11,521 bases of DNA, taken from Hyphomicrobiales bacterium (lineage in GTDB: Bacteria > Pseudomonadota > Alphaproteobacteria > Rhizobiales > Aestuariivirgaceae). A program made the translations under genes and the position numbers. Positions within the stretch are counted from its first letter, which is position 1, and every line of letters begins with the position of its first letter. The stretch covers positions 1 to 11,521 of the forward strand of contig JALVFB010000148.1 of assembly GCA_027030295.1 (NCBI GenBank). The letters are read 5' to 3'. This document shows, piece by piece, positions 1 through 6,089 of this stretch. Under the pieces are notes generated by a model. The model did no database searches. It was not told the DNA's origin and saw only the letters and a program-made list of their open reading frames with translations.

Positions 1-502
1 GGTCGTAATAGGGCGCACCGATGCGCACCGCCGGCTGATGCCGCATGCCGCCAAGCGCCGCCGCCACCGCATCCACCACCGAAGCCGTGGTGGTGGCCGA
101 ATATTGCGGATACAGCGGCAACACCACGATGCGCTCGTGCCCCGCTTCCATCAGCGCCGCCAGCCGCTCGCCGATGGCCGGGCGGCCATAGCGCATGGCG
201 AAATCCACCCGCGCCGCCTCCCCCAGCCGCTCCTGCAACGCCGCCGCCTGCGCCCGCGTGATGGCCAGCAGCGGCGAGCACCCGGCCTCATGATCCCATA
301 TCTTCGCATAGGCTTCCGCCGACCGCCGCGATCGAAACGGCAGGATGACGCCGTGCAGAATGGGCCACCAGATCAGGCGCGGCGCCTCCACCACGCGCCG
401 GTCGGAGAGAAACTCGCGCAGGTATCGCCGCACCGCCCCCGGCTCCGGCGCCTCCGGGGTGCCGAGGTTCACGAGCAACAGCGCTGGCCGATGATGCGGC
501 AT
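1..502 (-). CDS. hemH: Ferrochelatase, N-terminal 167 residues (runs off left edge)
   Basis: Ferrochelatase inserts Fe2+ into protoporphyrin IX, the last step of protoheme synthesis. Reading the minus strand from the ATG at 502-500 gives 167 residues and no stop before the window edge. Family landmarks are the N-terminal LLLVNLGTPEAPEP (8-21), the YLREFLSDRRVVE segment (27-39), the GCSPLL segment (74-79), AMRYGRP (102-108) and LPLYPQYSATTTAS (128-141). The catalytic histidine lies in the C-terminal half and cannot be seen. A strong ribosome binding site, GGGAGGAGG, sits three bases before the ATG and fixes the start. The gene is divergent from the aldolase homologue at 682, with 179 bp between them. 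Identity is firm; only the C-terminal half is missing. Confidence 0.95.
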   Translation of the reverse strand, partial: MPHHRPALLLVNLGTPEAPEPGAVRRYLREFLSDRRVVEAPRLIWWPILHGVILPFRSRRSAEAYAKIWDHEAGCSPLLAITRAQAAALQERLGEAARVDFAMRYGRPAIGERLAALMEAGHERIVVLPLYPQYSATTTASVVDAVAAALGGMRHQPAVRIGAPYYD

Positions 503-681
503 GATCCTCCTCCCGTTCCGCGATGTATGGGCAACCGCGGCGCATGCCTCAAGTGAAAACCGCGCAAGATGCCCTTTTTCCCTTTGCCGACATGCGGGAA
601 GAGACCGCTTGACTTGTCCCGGCGCGCGGTCGCAATGAATGGCCGGGAAATGCGAATGCACAAGAAACGGGAGGCGGAGAG

Positions 682-1425
682 GTGGCTTTCGAGGACAGGA
701 AGGAACTGGCGGCGAAGGTGCTGGAAGTCCTGGAGCTGACCCAGCTCGCGCAGGACACCACGGAGGAAGACGTGCGCCGCCTGTGCGAGAAGGCGGACAC
801 GCCGCACGGCCCGGTGGCGGCCGTCTGCATTCCGCCGAAATTCGTCATGGTGGCGAAGGAGGTGCTGGGCAAGCGCTCGCCCATCGCCATTTCCACCGTC
901 GCCAACTGGCCGCGCGGGCGCTCGAAGGTGGACTATGTGGCGGCGGAGGCCGAGATCGCCTTTTTCGAAGGCGCGGCGGAGGTGAACATGGTCATCCCCT
1001 GGCGCCAGTTCATGAGCAACGACCAGCACACCCTGCCCACCATGGTGGAGCAATGCGTGCGCATGACCTCGCGTCGCAAGTTCATCAAGGCGACGCTGGA
1101 GGCCGGCGCGCTGGAGGAGGAGTTCATCATCCGCGAGGCGGCGCGCCAGGCGCTGGACGCCGGCGCGGAGTTCCTTGAAACCGAGTCCGGCCAGACGGGC
1201 AAATGCTGCACCGTGCGACAGGCCCGCGCCATGCTGGAGGAAATTCGCGATCACCGCGTCGAGGCGGGCCTGAAGGTGGGGCCGCTGAAGACCCTGGACG
1301 AATGCAGGCCCTATCTGGAGATGGCGGCGGAAGTGATGGGCGAGGACTGGATCGACCCGGAAAACTTCCGCATCGGCGGCAGGGAAGAACTGCTGGACGA
1401 GGTGCTGGCCGAGCTGAACAAGTAA
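682..1425 (+). CDS. DeoC-fold aldolase homologue lacking the canonical Schiff-base lysine
   Basis: This 247-residue protein aligns along its whole length with 2-deoxyribose-5-phosphate aldolase (DeoC), a TIM-barrel enzyme that cleaves deoxyribose 5-phosphate to glyceraldehyde 3-phosphate and acetaldehyde. Matching blocks are AAVCIPPKFV (46-55), STVANWPRG (71-79), AAEVNMVIPW (98-107), KFIKATLEAGAL (133-144), GAEFLETESGQTGK (161-174) and GLKVGPLKT (196-204). In E. coli DeoC the corresponding blocks are AAICIYPRF, ATVTNFPHG, ADEVDVVFPY, LLKVIIETGEL, GADFIKTSTGK and GFKPAGGVRT. The Schiff-base Lys167 is therefore Glu166 here and Asp102 is Asn102, while the second active-site lysine (Lys201) is kept as Lys198. 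The C-terminal catalytic tyrosine is also absent. A plain deoC label would be unsafe; it may be inactive or use another chemistry. The GTG start is supported by GGGAGG at 669-674. No other deoxynucleoside-salvage gene is nearby. Confidence 0.85.
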   Translation: MAFEDRKELAAKVLEVLELTQLAQDTTEEDVRRLCEKADTPHGPVAAVCIPPKFVMVAKEVLGKRSPIAISTVANWPRGRSKVDYVAAEAEIAFFEGAAEVNMVIPWRQFMSNDQHTLPTMVEQCVRMTSRRKFIKATLEAGALEEEFIIREAARQALDAGAEFLETESGQTGKCCTVRQARAMLEEIRDHRVEAGLKVGPLKTLDECRPYLEMAAEVMGEDWIDPENFRIGGREELLDEVLAELNK

Positions 1426-1440
1426 CGCCGGAAAAGGAAA

Positions 1441-1465
1441 GGGCCGGAGAAGCGCCCTCCGGCCC
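1441..1465 (-). terminator. Hairpin between convergent aldolase-like gene and fliJ
   Basis: A perfect 9-bp stem, GGGCCGGAG (1441-1449) with CTCCGGCCC (1457-1465), encloses a 7-nt loop. On the minus strand it is followed by TTTCCTTTTCC, so it looks like the intrinsic terminator of fliJ, 34 bases past its stop. On the plus strand there is no T-run, but the hairpin starts only 16 bases after the aldolase-like gene stops and may block read-through in both directions. Confidence 0.75.
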
Positions 1466-1498
1466 GTGAAAGTGCTTTCGCGTCGCTACGGATGATCT

Positions 1499-1891
1499 TC
1501 AAATGGACGGCCGCAGGGCCGGCGCCGCCGGCGCCATGGCCAGCTCCACCCCGTCGCGCTGGGCCGCCTCGCGCGCCTTTTCCAGCTCTTCTTCCGCTTC
1601 TTCCACGCGTTGCAGGGCCACCTCGCGCTGCTGCTCCAGCCCCTCGATCGAGCGGCCGAGATTCGCGTGGCGTTTGCGCATGTCCAGGGCTGAAAGAGGA
1701 TAGCGCACGTCCTTGGGGTCGGAGATGCCGGCCTGTTCTTCCTCTATTCGAATGGCCATCTCCAGCTCCTGCTGCTTGCGTTTGAAATCGGCGATCATCA
1801 GTTCGATGTCGCCCACCTGGCGCCGCAGTTCCTCGAGCTGGAAGGCATGGAGGCGCAGCCGGGCCTCCCATTCACGCTGACGAATGGACAC
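1499..1891 (-). CDS. fliJ: Flagellar export protein FliJ (alphaproteobacterial type)
   Basis: FliJ is the soluble coiled-coil stalk of the flagellar type III export apparatus. It binds the FliI ATPase ring and the gate protein FlhA. The 130-residue product is almost all charged helix, and its pattern fits alphaproteobacterial FliJ: HAFQLEELRRQVGDIELMIADF (15-36), EEEQAGISDP (50-59), YPLSALDMRKRHANLGRSI (64-82), then a heptad-like VEEAEEELEKAREAAQ tail (96-111). The last 15-20 residues are Ala/Pro-rich and probably disordered. Translation starts at GTG 1891-1889 behind GGGAG, about eight bases upstream. It is a single-gene unit ending at the hairpin at 1441-1465. fliI, its usual partner, is not next to it. 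It is divergent from ctrA across 434 bp, and flagellar genes are classic CtrA targets, but no CtrA box was found facing it. Confidence 0.8.
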   Translation of the reverse strand: MSIRQREWEARLRLHAFQLEELRRQVGDIELMIADFKRKQQELEMAIRIEEEQAGISDPKDVRYPLSALDMRKRHANLGRSIEGLEQQREVALQRVEEAEEELEKAREAAQRDGVELAMAPAAPALRPSI

Positions 1892-1971
1892 GATGACTAC
1901 TCCCTACACACGGCACGAACACACGAAACCCTTGATCCCCGGCGCCCTTCCCGTCCGCTTTGACGCCTCCG

Positions 1972-2006
1972 GGCGAATCTCCTAGCCTCGCCACAGGTGA
2001 TTCGCC
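1972..2006. promoter_or_regulatory. Inverted repeat carrying two GANTC methylation sites upstream of ctrA
   Basis: GGCGAATC (1972-1979) and GATTCGCC (1999-2006) are perfect inverted 8-mers. After a T/T mismatch the pairing continues for three bases (CCT/AGG), leaving an 11-nt loop. Each arm contains a GANTC, the target of the cell-cycle methyltransferase CcrM. In Caulobacter a GANTC site in ctrA promoter P1 links ctrA transcription to replication fork passage, so these may play that part. They lie about 180 bp upstream of the CtrA box. Confidence 0.45.
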
Positions 2007-2071
2007 GCGCGCCCACCAGCCGGCGGGACCTCACCGGAACCGGTTTCATCTAACGGCATTCACCTTAAGGG

Positions 2072-2089
2072 CAGGTAAACCACTACCTG
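2072..2089. promoter_or_regulatory. Dyad CAGGTA-N6-TACCTG upstream of ctrA
   Basis: CAGGTA (2072-2077) and TACCTG (2084-2089) form a perfect 6-bp inverted repeat with a 6-nt spacer, the size of a dimeric repressor operator. A further copy of the half-site, CACAGGT, lies at 1992-1998 inside the GANTC hairpin. The protein that would bind it is unknown. Confidence 0.3.
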
Positions 2090-2153
2090 TGCGCCGCCGT
2101 CCCACACGCGGGAAACGGCACCGCCCCGCCGGCCGGCGCAACGGCTGTAGTGT

Positions 2154-2185
2154 TTAGGGTTCGGTTAACCAATTCTGTTTATCTT
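2154..2185 (+). promoter_or_regulatory. CtrA box and -10 element, probable autoregulated ctrA promoter
   Basis: TTAG-N7-TTAA (2154-2168), followed by C, matches seven of eight bases of the CtrA consensus TTAA-N7-TTAA. A possible -10, TATCTT, lies at 2180-2185, which places the box over the -35 region as in CtrA-activated promoters. The same 15-base offset from second half-site to -10 occurs at the eipA promoter. Transcription would start near 2192, leaving a leader of about 135 nt. Autoregulation of ctrA is established in Caulobacter; here it is inferred from the site. Confidence 0.65.
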
Positions 2186-2325
2186 GTCAGAACGTGAACG
2201 GCACCCGCAACCATGCAGGCGGAAGATGGTGCCAGGCGTAGCAGATGAAACGCCTGCTTCGTCCGATCCGAAGCGGGCAGCAGGAAGCAGCGGCTTCTGG
2301 TGGGGGAATACAGGGGAATTTCGAC

Positions 2326-3045
2326 ATGCGTGTTCTGTTGATCGAAGACGATCCGGCCACGGCCCAGAGCATCGAACTCATGCTCAAATCGGAAGGCTTC
2401 AACGTCTATACCACCGACCTCGGCGAGGAAGGCATCGACCTGGTGAAGGTCTATGACAACTATTACGACATCATCCTGCTGGATCTGAACCTGCCGGACA
2501 TCAGCGGCTTTGACGTGCTCAAGGCCCTGCGCGTGAGCAAGAAGGACGTGCCGGTGCTGATCCTTTCGGGCCTTTCCGACATCGAGCACAAGGTGCAGGG
2601 TCTGGGCTACGGCGCCGACGACTACATGACCAAGCCGTTCCACAAGGACGAGCTGATCGCGCGCATCCGCGCCATCGTGCGCCGCTCCAAGGGCCACGCG
2701 CAGTCCATCATCAAGACCGGCGATCTGGAAGTGAACCTGGACACCAAGACCGTCGCCGTGGCCGGCCAGCGCGTGCACCTGACGGGCAAGGAATACCAGA
2801 TGCTGGAGCTTCTGTCCCTGCGCAAGGGCACGACGCTGACCAAGGAGATGTTCCTGAACTATCTCTACAACGGCATCGACGAGCCGGAGCTGAAGATCAT
2901 CGACGTCTTCATCTGCAAGCTGCGCAAGAAGCTCAAGCAGGCCTCCGGCGGCAAGGACTACATCGAAACCGTGTGGGGCCGCGGCTACATGCTGAAGGAC
3001 ATCGAGCCGGAAGAGGTCGAGGAGCCGCAGAAGGCCTCCGCCTGA
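2326..3045 (+). CDS. ctrA: Cell-cycle response regulator CtrA
   Basis: CtrA is the OmpR-family master regulator of the alphaproteobacterial cell cycle. Once phosphorylated via CckA and ChpT it binds TTAA-N7-TTAA boxes and, in Caulobacter, the replication origin. The 239-residue protein has a receiver domain (1-120) with acidic pair D8/D9, phospho-acceptor D53 in [10 protein letters not shown]81, and K103 in MTKPFHKDE. The linker RRSKGHAQS is diagnostic. The winged-helix domain (about 128-225) includes [37 protein letters not shown] and the VWGRGY wing, nearly identical to Caulobacter CtrA. Two extra residues before the phosphorylation site (VYDNYYDII) make it D53 rather than D51. The tail is acidic and ends KASA; Caulobacter CtrA ends in AA, which ClpXP needs. 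The start MRVLLIEDD is the family start, with GGGGA upstream; an in-frame ATG at 2245 was not used. Confidence 0.97.
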   Translation: MRVLLIEDDPATAQSIELMLKSEGFNVYTTDLGEEGIDLVKVYDNYYDIILLDLNLPDISGFDVLKALRVSKKDVPVLILSGLSDIEHKVQGLGYGADDYMTKPFHKDELIARIRAIVRRSKGHAQSIIKTGDLEVNLDTKTVAVAGQRVHLTGKEYQMLELLSLRKGTTLTKEMFLNYLYNGIDEPELKIIDVFICKLRKKLKQASGGKDYIETVWGRGYMLKDIEPEEVEEPQKASA

Positions 3046-3069
3046 CCCTCCCGCCAGCAGAAACGAGCA

Positions 3070-3104
3070 AGGCCCCGGACACCGCGCCGGGGCCTCGATC
3101 TTTT
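3070..3104 (+). terminator. Intrinsic terminator of ctrA
   Basis: A 9-bp stem, AGGCCCCGG (3070-3078) with CCGGGGCCT (3087-3095), has an 8-nt loop and is followed by CGATCTTTT. It begins 25 bases after the ctrA stop. chpT ends 53 bases away on the other strand, so the hairpin may also stop chpT transcripts, although the T-run is weaker in that direction. Confidence 0.85.
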
Positions 3105-3147
3105 CGTGACCGCCCTCGCTGGCGCGGAGGCTTCCCGCCGCTTCCCC

Positions 3148-3780
3148 TCACGGCGCGGCGGTCAGGATCACCTCGTCCTCGCCCTGGTCGATGTCCAGCC
3201 CATATCCCAGCTCCTCCAGCAGCAGCAGCGTGTAATAGGGCTGGATCATGTGCGCGTCCACGTCCGAGGCCGCCATCTCCCCGGTCAGCACCCGCGCGCT
3301 CTTTTCCGGAAAGGCCGCCCGCGGCCCTTTCGCCGCCACCACCAGCGCCGCGCCGTCGGTCTTCACCGCCACCTCGCCACCGCGCGGAATGCAGGAAATG
3401 CCCAGCAGCAGCAGGTTCATCAACAGCTTCACCTGCGCCTTGGGCCGGTTTTCGCGCGGCGCCTGCCAGTTCAGCCGCACCCGCTTGTCCTCGGCCAGCA
3501 GATCCTGCGCGATGTCCTGCGCGTCGCCCAGCGAAATGTCCGCGCCCATCGACCCCGCCGCGCCGAAGGCCAGCCGCGCGAAGGCCAGCTTGCGCGCCGC
3601 CTGCCGCGCCGAATTGCCGATCAGCTCCAGCGCCACCTTGCGCATCTCCTCGTCGTCGCTGGTTTCCAGCACCTCCAGCCCGTTGGAAATGGCCCCAACG
3701 GGCGAGATGAGGTCATGACAGATGCGGCTGCCGATGAGCGAGGCGAGGCCGAGGTCGGACAGGCGATTGTCGTCGGTCAT
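3148..3780 (-). CDS. chpT: Histidine phosphotransferase ChpT
   Basis: ChpT takes phosphate from the receiver domain of CckA and passes it to CtrA and CpdR. It is a dimer whose N-terminal helices carry the phosphorylated histidine, followed by a degenerate kinase-like ATPase fold that does not bind ATP. The 210-residue product has the signature SRICHDLISPVGAISNGLEVLE (18-39), with H22 as phospho-acceptor; Caulobacter has RLCHDFISPASAI at this place. Next come EEMRKVALELIGNSARQAARKLAFARLAFGAAGS (44-77) and a C-terminal half containing LLLLGISCIPRGGEVAVK (123-140) and VVAAKGPRA (147-155), matching the family. No ATP-binding N, G1 or G2 boxes are present, as expected. The ATG at 3780-3778 has GGGAG about eight bases upstream. 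It converges on ctrA, its own phosphorylation target, and is divergent from the cysQ-like gene. Confidence 0.92.
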   Translation of the reverse strand: MTDDNRLSDLGLASLIGSRICHDLISPVGAISNGLEVLETSDDEEMRKVALELIGNSARQAARKLAFARLAFGAAGSMGADISLGDAQDIAQDLLAEDKRVRLNWQAPRENRPKAQVKLLMNLLLLGISCIPRGGEVAVKTDGAALVVAAKGPRAAFPEKSARVLTGEMAASDVDAHMIQPYYTLLLLEELGYGLDIDQGEDEVILTAAP

Positions 3781-3810
3781 GGAGCTTTCTCCCGCAAGGT
3801 GGGCGAATCA

Positions 3811-3839
3811 TTGCATTGCTGCCGTCCTTTCTCCATACA
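3811..3839 (+). promoter_or_regulatory. Possible promoter of the cysQ-transglycosylase unit
   Basis: TTGCAT (3811-3816) and CATACA (3834-3839) are separated by 17 bases, a usual sigma-70 spacing, and would start transcription about 25 bases before the ATG at 3871. A GAATC site (3805-3809) lies just upstream. Both hexamers are only fair matches. Confidence 0.3.
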
Positions 3840-3870
3840 TGGCAGGCCACAGGTTGCAAGGGAGAGCCTG

Positions 3871-4680
3871 ATGCCGAACCATATTCCAACCCACGTCATC
3901 GAGCTGGCGCGCCTGGCGCACGGCGCCGGCCGCATCATTCAGGATGTGCGCGAAGGCGGCATAAACGTGCGCCTGAAGCCGGACGAATCGCCGGTGACGC
4001 AGGCCGATACCATGGCCGAGGCCTACATCGAGAAAGAGCTGGCCAAATCCTTCGCCGGCGTGCCGGTCATCGGCGAGGAGCTGGTGGCGGCCGGGCGCGA
4101 GGTTTCGCCGGGAGAACGCTTCTTTCTGGTCGATCCGCTGGACGGCACCAAGGAGTTCATCGCCGGGCGCGATTCCTATTCCACCAACATCGCGCTGGTG
4201 GAACGCGGACGCAGCGTCGCCGGCGCGGTCTATGCCCCGGCGCGAAGCGAGCTGTTCGCCGGCGCGCCCGGCGCGGGGCTGTGGCGGGCCGAAATCGACC
4301 CGCACGCGCCGTTCGACCCCGCCGCGCTCGGACCCTACGTCCCGCCCCGCGCCGAACGCCGCAGGGCGAAAGTGGCGGTGGTTTCCTTCTCGCATCTCGA
4401 TGAACGGACGGAAACCTGGCTGGCCGAACGCGGCGTGCGCGAACAACTGCGCATGGGATCGGCCTGGAAGTTCTGCGTGCTGGTGAAGGGCGAAGGCGAC
4501 GTCTATCCCCGCTTCGGCCCCACCATGGAGTGGGACACCGCCGCCGGCCAGGCGGTGCTGGAGGCCGCCGGCGGCCGCACCCTGCTGCCCGACCTTTCCG
4601 GCCCGCTGACCTATGGCCACGAGGAAAGCCGTTTCCTGAACCCCGGCTTCGTCGCCCTGGCCCCGGGGGTGGAGCTGTGA
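3871..4680 (+). CDS. cysQ: 3'(2'),5'-bisphosphate nucleotidase, CysQ-like inositol monophosphatase family
   Basis: CysQ removes the 3' phosphate from 3'-phosphoadenosine 5'-phosphate (PAP), a by-product of sulfate assimilation and phosphopantetheinyl transfer; it also acts on PAPS. The 269-residue protein shows the lithium-sensitive Mg2+ phosphatase signatures: PVTQADTMAE (41-50), VIGEE (66-70), VDPLDGTKEFI (87-97) with metal ligands D88 and D91, and EWDTAAGQAVLEAAGG (220-235) with D222. The TKEF after DPLDG and the NPGFVAL ending favour CysQ over inositol monophosphatase, though substrate cannot be proven from motifs. The ATG at 3871 is preceded by AAGGGAGAG; longer upstream readings run back through chpT on the other strand. 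Its TGA shares one base with the next ATG (TGATG), indicating translational coupling with the transglycosylase gene. No sulfate-assimilation gene is nearby. Confidence 0.87.
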   Translation: MPNHIPTHVIELARLAHGAGRIIQDVREGGINVRLKPDESPVTQADTMAEAYIEKELAKSFAGVPVIGEELVAAGREVSPGERFFLVDPLDGTKEFIAGRDSYSTNIALVERGRSVAGAVYAPARSELFAGAPGAGLWRAEIDPHAPFDPAALGPYVPPRAERRRAKVAVVSFSHLDERTETWLAERGVREQLRMGSAWKFCVLVKGEGDVYPRFGPTMEWDTAAGQAVLEAAGGRTLLPDLSGPLTYGHEESRFLNPGFVALAPGVEL

Positions 4681-5933
4681 TGATGCGGCTGGCGGCGCTG
4701 TTGGCGGCGTTGCTGGTGGCGCTGGCGCCGGCGCGGGCGCTGGAGCTTTCCGCCGGCGAAAAGGCGCGCCTCTCCGCGCAATTCCGCGACTGGTTGCGAC
4801 GCGAGATATGGCCGCGGGCGCACCGGCAAGGCATTCCCCGCCGCGTGTTCGATGCCGCGTTGGGCCATGTGAAGCCCATCTTCACCCTGCCCGACCTCGC
4901 CCCGCCCGGCCATCCGCCGCTGCCGCCGGAGCGGCGACAGGCGGAATTCGCCGCGCCGAAACGCTATTTCAACGAACGCTCCATCGCCATTCTTGCGAAA
5001 CGTGGGCGCGCGCTGGCGAAAAGGCACGCCGCCCTGCTAACCCGCATCGAACGCCGCTTCGGCGTGCCCGGGGCCATCGTGCTCGCCATTTGGGCGCGCG
5101 AGAGCAACTATGGCCGCGCCGCCATCCGCCACGACGCCTTCGCCATTCTCGCCACCCAGGCCTTCATCGGCCGCCGCAAGAAAACATTCCGCCGCGAGCT
5201 GATCGCGGCGCTGAAAATGGTCGCCTCCGGCGCGGTGCCACTGTCCCGGATGAAGAGTTCCTGGGCCGGAGCGCTTGGCCAGCCGCAGTTCATGCCCGGT
5301 GACTATCTCGCCTACGCCGTGGACGTCGACGGCGACGGGCGGCGCGACATCTGGCGCTCCGTGCCCGACGTGCTGGCCTCCATCGCCAACCACCTGGCCC
5401 GGCACGGCTGGCGCCGTGGCGTGCCCTGGGGCGTGGAGGTGCGGCTGCCGAAACACGTGCCCTGCCATCTCGAGGGGCCGGATCGGGGCAGGCCGCTGGC
5501 CGAGTGGCGGCGCATGGGAGTGCGCCGGGTGAACGGCCGGCCCTTTCCCGCAAGCTGGCGCAAGGAGCGCATCTTCCTGCTCACCCCGGCGGGGCGCTAC
5601 GGCCCGGCATTCCTCGTCAGCCGCAATTTCCACGTCATCAAGGAATACAACATGAGCGACCTCTACGCCCTGTTCATCGGCCACCTGGCGGATCGCATCC
5701 GCGGGCGGGCGAGGGGTCCGTTCGCCACGCGCTGGGGCGATGTCGGCCACCTGACCCGTGCCGACGTGGCGCGCATGCAGAGGCGGCTGGAGCGCATGGG
5801 CCATGACGTCGGTGGCGTCGATGGCCTGCCCGGGTTCAGGACGCGCCGATCCATTGGACGATTCGAACAGTCGCGCGGGCTGCCTCCGTCCTGCTTTCCC
5901 ACCGCCCGCCTGAAACGCCTGCTGGCGCGGTAA
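4680..5933 (+). CDS. Lytic murein transglycosylase, MltB-type, with C-terminal peptidoglycan-binding domain
   Basis: The enzyme cleaves the MurNAc-GlcNAc bond of peptidoglycan and leaves 1,6-anhydroMurNAc ends. The 417-residue precursor starts with a signal peptide (1-20, likely cut after ARA), without a lipobox cysteine, so it is predicted to be soluble and periplasmic. The catalytic domain (about 30-325) has IWARESNYGR (137-146) with catalytic E141, AILATQAFIGRRKKTFRREL (155-174), and SWAGALGQPQFMPGDYLAYAVDVDGDGRRDIW (194-225), the typical MltB-family block. A peptidoglycan-binding domain follows (about 350-414; LTRADVARMQRRLERMGHDVGGVDG). It starts at ATG 4680, overlapping the cysQ stop by one base; there is no strong separate ribosome binding site, so re-initiation is likely. 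The adjacent MM pair leaves a three-base uncertainty. Confidence 0.9.
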   Translation: MMRLAALLAALLVALAPARALELSAGEKARLSAQFRDWLRREIWPRAHRQGIPRRVFDAALGHVKPIFTLPDLAPPGHPPLPPERRQAEFAAPKRYFNERSIAILAKRGRALAKRHAALLTRIERRFGVPGAIVLAIWARESNYGRAAIRHDAFAILATQAFIGRRKKTFRRELIAALKMVASGAVPLSRMKSSWAGALGQPQFMPGDYLAYAVDVDGDGRRDIWRSVPDVLASIANHLARHGWRRGVPWGVEVRLPKHVPCHLEGPDRGRPLAEWRRMGVRRVNGRPFPASWRKERIFLLTPAGRYGPAFLVSRNFHVIKEYNMSDLYALFIGHLADRIRGRARGPFATRWGDVGHLTRADVARMQRRLERMGHDVGGVDGLPGFRTRRSIGRFEQSRGLPPSCFPTARLKRLLAR

Positions 5934-5963
5934 AATATTGCCAATTTCCTGCCGCGCCCTTTC
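5924..5963 (+). terminator. Possible terminator after the lytic transglycosylase gene
   Basis: GGCGCGG (5924-5930) and CCGCGCC (5952-5958) are perfect inverted 7-mers around a 21-nt AT-rich loop that contains the stop codon, followed by CTTTC. The long loop and short T-run make it a weak candidate. Confidence 0.3.
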
Positions 5964-5967
5964 ACGG

Positions 5968-5999
5968 TTAACAACACGCTAACTCTTTTCCTTCAAAAT
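5968..5999 (+). promoter_or_regulatory. CtrA box and -10 element, probable eipA promoter
   Basis: TTAA-N7-CTAA followed by C (5968-5983) matches seven of eight bases of the CtrA consensus. CAAAAT (5994-5999) is a possible -10, 15 bases from the start of the second half-site, the same geometry as upstream of ctrA. The box lies 106 bp before the eipA ATG. Direct CtrA activation of eipA is reported for Brucella abortus, which supports reading this as a real site. Confidence 0.65.
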
Positions 6000-6089
6000 G
6001 CCTGCAAATGGCCGGTTTGCGGCCTTTTCCGGCCTTCATGCGGTTGCATGACGCATGATGCACGAAAAGCTCCCGAAGGAGGTGTGACC

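Larger units (their letters stand above)
1892..2325. other. 434-bp intergenic regulatory region between fliJ and ctrA
   Basis: No convincing gene lies here. A 65-codon reading frame at 1960-2157 has no ribosome binding site and its composition is unlike a protein. The region holds an inverted repeat with two GANTC sites (1972-2006), a 6-bp dyad (2072-2089), a CtrA box (2154-2169) with a plausible -10 element after it, and a structured leader (about 2192-2325). Immediately upstream of fliJ there is only a short repeat of ACACACG (1906-1912 and 1919-1925). Confidence 0.7.

Noticed and set aside
603..637. TTGACT (609-614) as a promoter for the aldolase-like gene, flanked by GACCGC/GCGGTC
   Set aside because: No acceptable -10 lies 16-18 bases downstream, and a 6-bp dyad at this spacing is not distinctive in GC-rich DNA.
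1960..2157. 65-codon plus-strand reading frame between fliJ and ctrA
   Set aside because: It has no ribosome binding site, a Pro/Arg-rich composition typical of out-of-frame GC-rich DNA, and it overlaps the GANTC hairpin, the second dyad and the CtrA box.
2245..2325. In-frame 27-residue N-terminal extension of CtrA
   Set aside because: All well-known CtrA proteins start at MRVLLIEDD. The ATG at 2326 has GGGGA upstream, while the ATG at 2245 has no good site.
3117..3131. 15-base match, CGCTGGCGCGGAGGC, repeated in inverted orientation at 10198-10212
   Set aside because: In a GC-rich window of this size one such match is about what chance gives, and no flanking similarity extends it.
3106..3870. 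Long open plus-strand frame upstream of cysQ
   Set aside because: It is the antisense shadow of chpT; its His/Arg/Gln-rich translation resembles no protein, and the cysQ domain begins at 3871 behind its own ribosome binding site.
6048..6089. Upstream in-frame ATG for eipA
   Set aside because: The ATG at 6090 has a near-perfect AAGGAGGT six bases before it and begins a clean signal peptide; the earlier start would place 14 polar residues in front of it.
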